From positions 1-36,515 of the forward strand of contig CAILLK010000005.1 in NCBI GenBank assembly GCA_903835005.1: a DNA stretch of 36,515 nt. The letters run 5' to 3'. Under the pieces are notes generated by a model. The model was not told the DNA's origin, did no database searches, and was given only the letters and a program-made list of their open reading frames with translations. Of this stretch, positions 34,201-36,515 are shown one piece after another; position 1 is the first letter of the stretch, and each line of letters starts with the position of its first letter. This DNA comes from an uncultured Bacteroidota bacterium. Lineage in GTDB: Bacteria > Bacteroidota > Bacteroidia > Chitinophagales > Chitinophagaceae. The translations under genes were made by a program, and so were the position numbers.

Positions 34201-36327
34201 CTTTCTGCCACCAGCGGCGGGGTTATTTCCGGAGGCTCATCTGTTTGTGCAGGCTCAGGCATTACCCTTACCGATGCTATACCCGGTGGCACATGGGCGG
34301 TCAGCAACGCTCATGGAGCACTGGTTGGCCCCGGTATCATTGATGGGGTAAGCTCTGGTATAGATACCGTATTCTATACGGCTACAGGTATTTGCGGCAC
34401 AGGCACCTCCAGCAAGGTGATAACCATTAATCCGGTTCCGGCGGTAGCAGCCATTGGCGGCCCTGTCAGCCAGTGCACCGGTACTGTAATTACACTTACC
34501 GATGCCACCACAGGTGGTATCTGGAGCAGCAGCACGCCTGCAGTTGCTACCATAGGTTCTTCCTCAGGTGTTGCTTCGGGTATCACTGTGGGCACTACTA
34601 CTATCACCTATACCGTTACCAATATTTTTGGTTGCCCCACCAGTGTTACCTCTGTCGATACCGTTAATCTCATGACATCCACACCTGCCATTACTGGTCC
34701 GTCGTCAGTTTGTCCCGCCGCCTCCATCACACTCACCGATCCTTTGAGCGGTGGCTCTTGGAGCAGCAGTTCAACAGCTATTGCCACAGTAGGTGCAAGC
34801 TCAGGCGTCGTTACCGGAGCGTCGTCAGGCACTGCCACCATCAGCTACATGGTTTCAGGTACCTGCGGCACATCATTCGTTACTAAAGCTGTTACAGTTA
34901 ATCCGTTACCCTCGGTTGCAGCTATAACCGGCATAGCTAGCGAATGCCCTGGTTCAACTGCAACTTTAGCCGATGCTACTCCGGGAGGTGTATGGAGCAG
35001 CGGAGGCATTGCTATTGCTACCGTGGGCAGCTCCACAGGTATTGTTACAGGTATTACCACAGGCACTGCAGCAATCAGTTATACCGTAACCAATACTTTC
35101 GGTTGCAGCGCTTCAGCCACAATTATGAATACAGTCAACACTGCTCCGGCGGTAGCTGCAATAACCGGTATTACCCATGAGTGCCTAGGTGCAACAACTA
35201 CATTCTCAGATGCTACACCGGGCGGCGCATGGAGCAGCAGCAACCCTTCCGTAGCTACCGTTTCCGGCGCAGGCCTCATAACCGGCGTTACCGGTGGCGT
35301 GGTTACCATTACTTATAGTGTGGGCGGTACCGGTTGCCCGGGCATTGCTACCCGGCCCGATACTGTATATACAATCCCTGTCCCCACAGCCATTACCGGC
35401 GCAACCAATGTATGCGTTGGCGGCACAACAACACTGGCTGATGCCTCATTTGGCGGCGTTTGGAGCAGCAGTAACCCATCAGTAGCTACTATTACTTCAG
35501 CTGGTGTGGTAACAGGCGTTGCTTCGGGTACTGATGAGATTTATTATGCCGTATCCAACAGTTGCGGCTCAATGACTGATTCAGTGATGATCACCGTTCA
35601 GACAGCGCCAACAGCAGGCGCTATATCCGGTGCATCATCTGTTTGCCAGAGTGCAACAATCACACTTACCGATGCAGCAACCGGCGGCATATGGAGCAGC
35701 GCCAACAGTCATGCTTCTGTTTCAGGTGGTGTGGTTACAGGCGTATCCGCCGGCATAGACACAATCAGGTACACAGTTACCAATGCCTGCGGCAGCGTAG
35801 CAGCAATAAAGGCAATCTCAATTGGCGGCCTGCCTTACCCCGGCACCATCTCAGGCTACACAAGCCTTTGTGCAGGCAATTCCATCGCGCTAACCGAATC
35901 TACTTCAGGCGGTACCTGGAGCAGCAGCAATACCTCGGTGGCAACAGTGGCAGGAGGTGTGGTAACTGGCATAGCAGCCGGGGCAGCAACTATCAGCTAC
36001 TCTGTTACCAACAGTTGCGGCACCAGGTCTGCCACACATGCGGTAACCGTTATTGCTACCGGCCTGTGCAATACCATGGTGAACAATACCGGCAACACGC
36101 CAAAAGAGATATCGCTCTACCCCAATCCGGCCTCGAATACACTGTTCATTGATGCTCCGCAAAAAGTAAATGTGCGCATCACCAGCCTCGATGGTAAAGT
36201 GGTTATAACCCAGAACGATGCCTCTGAAATAAACATTACCCCGCTTGCCGACGGCATGTACCTGGTAATGATTTACGACACAAACAATGAGTTGCTTAAG
36301 ACCGCAAAATTTGCGAAGATTCAGTAA
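28300..36327 (+). CDS. Giant secreted NHL-propeller/Ig-repeat protein with T9SS sorting domain (paralogue)
   Basis: A 2675-aa predicted cell-surface or secreted protein, from the ATG at 28300 (an in-frame GTG at 28282 would add six residues). The signal peptide ends near SQASAQ. One six-bladed NHL propeller follows (about 30-370), then a cadherin-like spacer (about 375-485), 28 Big_2-like Ig units of about 75 aa with a conserved Cys pair, and a T9SS type A sorting domain beginning near SLYPNPASN. The order and subtype of the Ig units largely follow the first giant protein, notably unit 12 (GVLPITGPSTVCAG) and unit 28 (ISGYTSLCAG). The second propeller is absent. Units 6-7 and 8-9 look like a recent two-unit duplication. 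Function unknown; surface adhesion or matrix role is inferred from architecture. Confidence 0.88.
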   Translation: MKQYLSFNTRATCILFCLVFLVGLSQASAQNISTVAGDATGGYSADGIPATSSELHNPTTVAKDAAGNIYIADYNNARVRKVNTSGIISTIAGTGVAGYNFDNVPATSAKLNQPNGVAVDAAGNIYIAEMAGDRIRKINTSGIITTIAGNGTGGNTGDGGPATGALVNHPSNLVVDGAGNIYISDWGNSEIRMISSTGIMTKLAGTGVGGYSGDGIATAMQLAAPYSVSLDALGNLYLSDENNDILRKINLSTGILTTIAGIHGTPGSGGDGGAATAATFNHPDGIVANAGQLYIADFGNNKIRVINLSTGIVTTAVGNGTAGFAGDGSPATSASVEIDGPAGVLLDPSGNLYIADFTNDRIREVGYNNHAPFFDSGHVKNVTVCENGSFNVSPYLSITDSDVGQTESWSLYTNATAGTLYYGATPLSTGITFATGTSDGGILSGPSGVTYVPAAGSVIPDSFVFRVNDGISIDSIKVIVSISSLPTALPISGPTSVCAGATITLTDATGGGTWLSKNNSVATVTSGGIVTGITGGFNDTVDYIVSNTCGNDTVFTVITVNTAPGAITPSTGVSMCVGNFFDLADPAGGGTWSVSNINATVSGTGVVTGVIAGLDTVSYTIGTCVATKVVTINGPVAALPRDPTICQGGTVSLTDASGGGSWSSASPGTATVSIGGTVTGILAGTAVISYTVGSCSSLDTITVISGPAAIAPATGTVCIGSSITYTDATGSGTWSVSNGHASMAGGIVTGVSAGIDTIKYTVGTCFVTATVTVIVAPAAINPLGGVSVCIGSTTTLTDATGGGAWSSASPGTATVGTGGVVTGIAAGSAVISYSVSGCSAIKTVSVNGPASISPYDPSICSGGGTVSLSDGSSGGSWSSGAPGVATVSAGGLVTGVSAGIAPISYTVAGCSATDTITVLAGPGPITPSGALTLCTATSSLLSDGTSGGSWSSSNPAVATVSAGGLVTAVSDGVVNISYSIGTCSAVKSVTVNGPAALSPYDPSICSGGGTITLIDASSGGSWSSGAPGIATISAGGLVTGVAAGIAAITYTLGSCSVYDTVNVIAGPAPITPSGAVTVCTGGTTILSDGTSGGSWSSSAVGVATVAAGGLVTGVSAGTVTITYTAGTCYSVKQITVNSAPTALSPSSANICLGNTITFTDGVSGGIWSSSATSVATVAGGLVTSVAPGTTTITYTIGTCSVSAPVTVSVTPGAGSITGPSAVCIGSSITLSDGTSGGTWSSSIPGIATVSGAGIVLGVSSGTVTISYTVINPCGSVSATATVNVQPAGVLPITGPSTVCAGTFINLADITTGGTWSASNATATVIATTGLVTGISSGTDTITYTVTNACGTSSATKVITVGAFLTAATISGGTSVCAGAHITLTDPAPGGVWSASNGSASVAGGTVTGVTGGVDTISYTVTSSCGSAIATHVVTVTALPVAGSITGPASLCIGTPATYTDPATGGSWSISNAHATILGTGVVTPVSAGTDTITYTVTNTCGTASTTKIITIGASAGAGSITGASSVCSGTPITLTDAAPGGSWSASNGNATVSGTGVVNGVAAGVDTISYSVTGSCGTAIATHTVTVNLMPAAGSITGPASLCMGSSTAYTDASTGGTWSISNSHASIDGTGNVTPVSPGTDTITYTVSNTCGSASTTKVITIGAFLTAGAIAGPTAVCVGGSITLTDGAPGGTWSSSNATATVGSTGMVTGMSGGVDTISYTVSSSCGTAIATYTVAIGASATAGTITGPAAVCQSSLITLSDAVPGGSWSSSNANATAAPGGIVTGITPGVDTISYTVTGPCGVGSATYVVTINSLPVPGTISGPAGVCQGATITLTDATPGGAWSAANPNATVGSGSGIVTGVAAGSDIISYSITNACGTISATASVLINALPDPGTITGSDSVCVGAAITLSDAVPGGSWSAGNGNATVSGGLVTGISGGTDPISYTLTNGCGSASAIQLVTVLSATSGGVISGGSSVCAGSGITLTDAIPGGTWAVSNAHGALVGPGIIDGVSSGIDTVFYTATGICGTGTSSKVITINPVPAVAAIGGPVSQCTGTVITLTDATTGGIWSSSTPAVATIGSSSGVASGITVGTTTITYTVTNIFGCPTSVTSVDTVNLMTSTPAITGPSSVCPAASITLTDPLSGGSWSSSSTAIATVGASSGVVTGASSGTATISYMVSGTCGTSFVTKAVTVNPLPSVAAITGIASECPGSTATLADATPGGVWSSGGIAIATVGSSTGIVTGITTGTAAISYTVTNTFGCSASATIMNTVNTAPAVAAITGITHECLGATTTFSDATPGGAWSSSNPSVATVSGAGLITGVTGGVVTITYSVGGTGCPGIATRPDTVYTIPVPTAITGATNVCVGGTTTLADASFGGVWSSSNPSVATITSAGVVTGVASGTDEIYYAVSNSCGSMTDSVMITVQTAPTAGAISGASSVCQSATITLTDAATGGIWSSANSHASVSGGVVTGVSAGIDTIRYTVTNACGSVAAIKAISIGGLPYPGTISGYTSLCAGNSIALTESTSGGTWSSSNTSVATVAGGVVTGIAAGAATISYSVTNSCGTRSATHAVTVIATGLCNTMVNNTGNTPKEISLYPNPASNTLFIDAPQKVNVRITSLDGKVVITQNDASEINITPLADGMYLVMIYDTNNELLKTAKFAKIQ
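29752..36063 (+). repeat. 28 tandem Ig-like coding repeats
   Basis: Ig units 1-28 of the second giant protein, averaging 225 bp each, encoding domains with GG.WSSS and VTG cores and paired cysteines. A 435-bp two-unit block starting at 30841 (SPYDPSICSGGG) is repeated from 31276. Such arrays are prone to unequal recombination and to assembly collapse. Confidence 0.85.
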
Positions 36328-36344
36328 GATCTGATAACTTTTTT

Positions 36345-36381
36345 AAAGAGGGGCCGCGCATGGAGTGCGTCCCCTCTTTTT
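36345..36381 (+). terminator. Intrinsic terminator after second giant gene
   Basis: A 9-bp stem AAAGAGGGG / CCCCTCTTT encloses a 17-nt loop that can itself pair through GCGCA/TGCGT. Further T residues follow. It starts 17 bp after the stop codon and directly abuts the group II intron-like sequence. Confidence 0.8.
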
Positions 36382-36515
36382 GTGTGTCAGGCATGGATAT
36401 AAGCTATAGGGTGCAAGTCCCGAGTACGCTTTACAGTAGGGAGTATTAGCCAATAGCAAGGGTGTCGCGGGTGACTGCGAATCTGAAAGAAGCTGGCGGC
36501 AAAGGTTCGGGCCAA
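36382..36515 (+). mobile_element. 5' end of a group II intron (ribozyme domain I), truncated by window
   Basis: From GTGTG at 36382 onward the sequence looks like the structured 5' region of bacterial group II introns: GGGTGCAAGTCCCGAGTACGC, then TAGCCAATAGCAAGGGTGTCG, then GAATCTGAAAGAAGCTGGCG and GGCAAAGGTTCGGGCC. I recognise this string type from introns encoding LtrA-like reverse transcriptases. The reverse transcriptase and 3' domains would lie beyond the window. The proposed first base is based on the GTGYG consensus at group II intron 5' ends. It sits immediately after a terminator hairpin, the target preference known for group IIC introns. Confidence 0.75.

Noticed and set aside
22606..35309. 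Numerous antisense ORFs of 60-138 codons within the Ig arrays
   Set aside because: They recur once per Ig unit with the same Pro/Val-rich peptide pattern and are the reverse complement of the coding repeats.

Overview
The window looks like a chromosomal segment from a Bacteroidota bacterium, probably of the Chitinophagales/Chitinophagaceae type. The reasons are the long 'Bacteroidetes/plant' form of IspG, two secreted proteins with a type IX secretion (T9SS) type A C-terminal sorting domain, PorT-like outer-membrane barrels, and repeated matches to the Bacteroidota -7 promoter box TAnnTTTG upstream of several genes. No rRNA or tRNA gene was recognised and no CRISPR array is present.

Layout. 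1-760: the end of what looks like an IS21-family element (three ~22-bp terminal repeats), an unrecognised ORF, and a degenerate copy of the 3' end of ispG. 761-1554: a HigBA-type toxin-antitoxin operon on the minus strand, so the module lies between the decayed ispG tail and the intact ispG (1641-3644, minus). 3811-6112: an alpha/beta hydrolase, a CBS-domain protein and a GNAT acetyltransferase (plus). 6144-13376: a minus-strand run of housekeeping and accessory genes: a two-helix membrane protein, recN, an AlbA/ATPase-type regulator, an aminotransferase, an L,D-transpeptidase-like protein and serS. An 11-bp tandem repeat lies upstream of recN. 13377-14353 is a gene-free AT-rich gap with inverted repeats. 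14354-15685: two small outer-membrane beta-barrel proteins. 15803-16420 (minus): a 2OG-Fe(II) oxygenase, divergent from ugd (16536) and uxs (17963), which together convert UDP-glucose to UDP-xylose.

The second half (19088-36327) is taken up by two adjacent giant genes (3007 and 2681 codons) encoding secreted proteins. Each has a signal peptide, a six-bladed NHL propeller, a cadherin-like spacer, 28 Big_2-like Ig domains with a conserved cysteine pair, and a T9SS sorting domain. The order of the Ig units is largely the same in the two proteins. The main difference is a second six-bladed propeller placed between Ig units 1 and 2 of the first protein. They therefore look like a tandem duplication of an already expanded gene. 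Each is followed by its own intrinsic terminator. Directly after the second terminator the sequence changes to what looks like the 5' ribozyme portion of a group II intron, cut off by the window edge.

The items most worth following up are the paired giant propeller/Ig proteins, the HigBA module framed by ispG 3'-end copies, the repeat array in front of recN, and the intron behind a terminator. Family assignments come from recognising motifs by eye. No database search was run.
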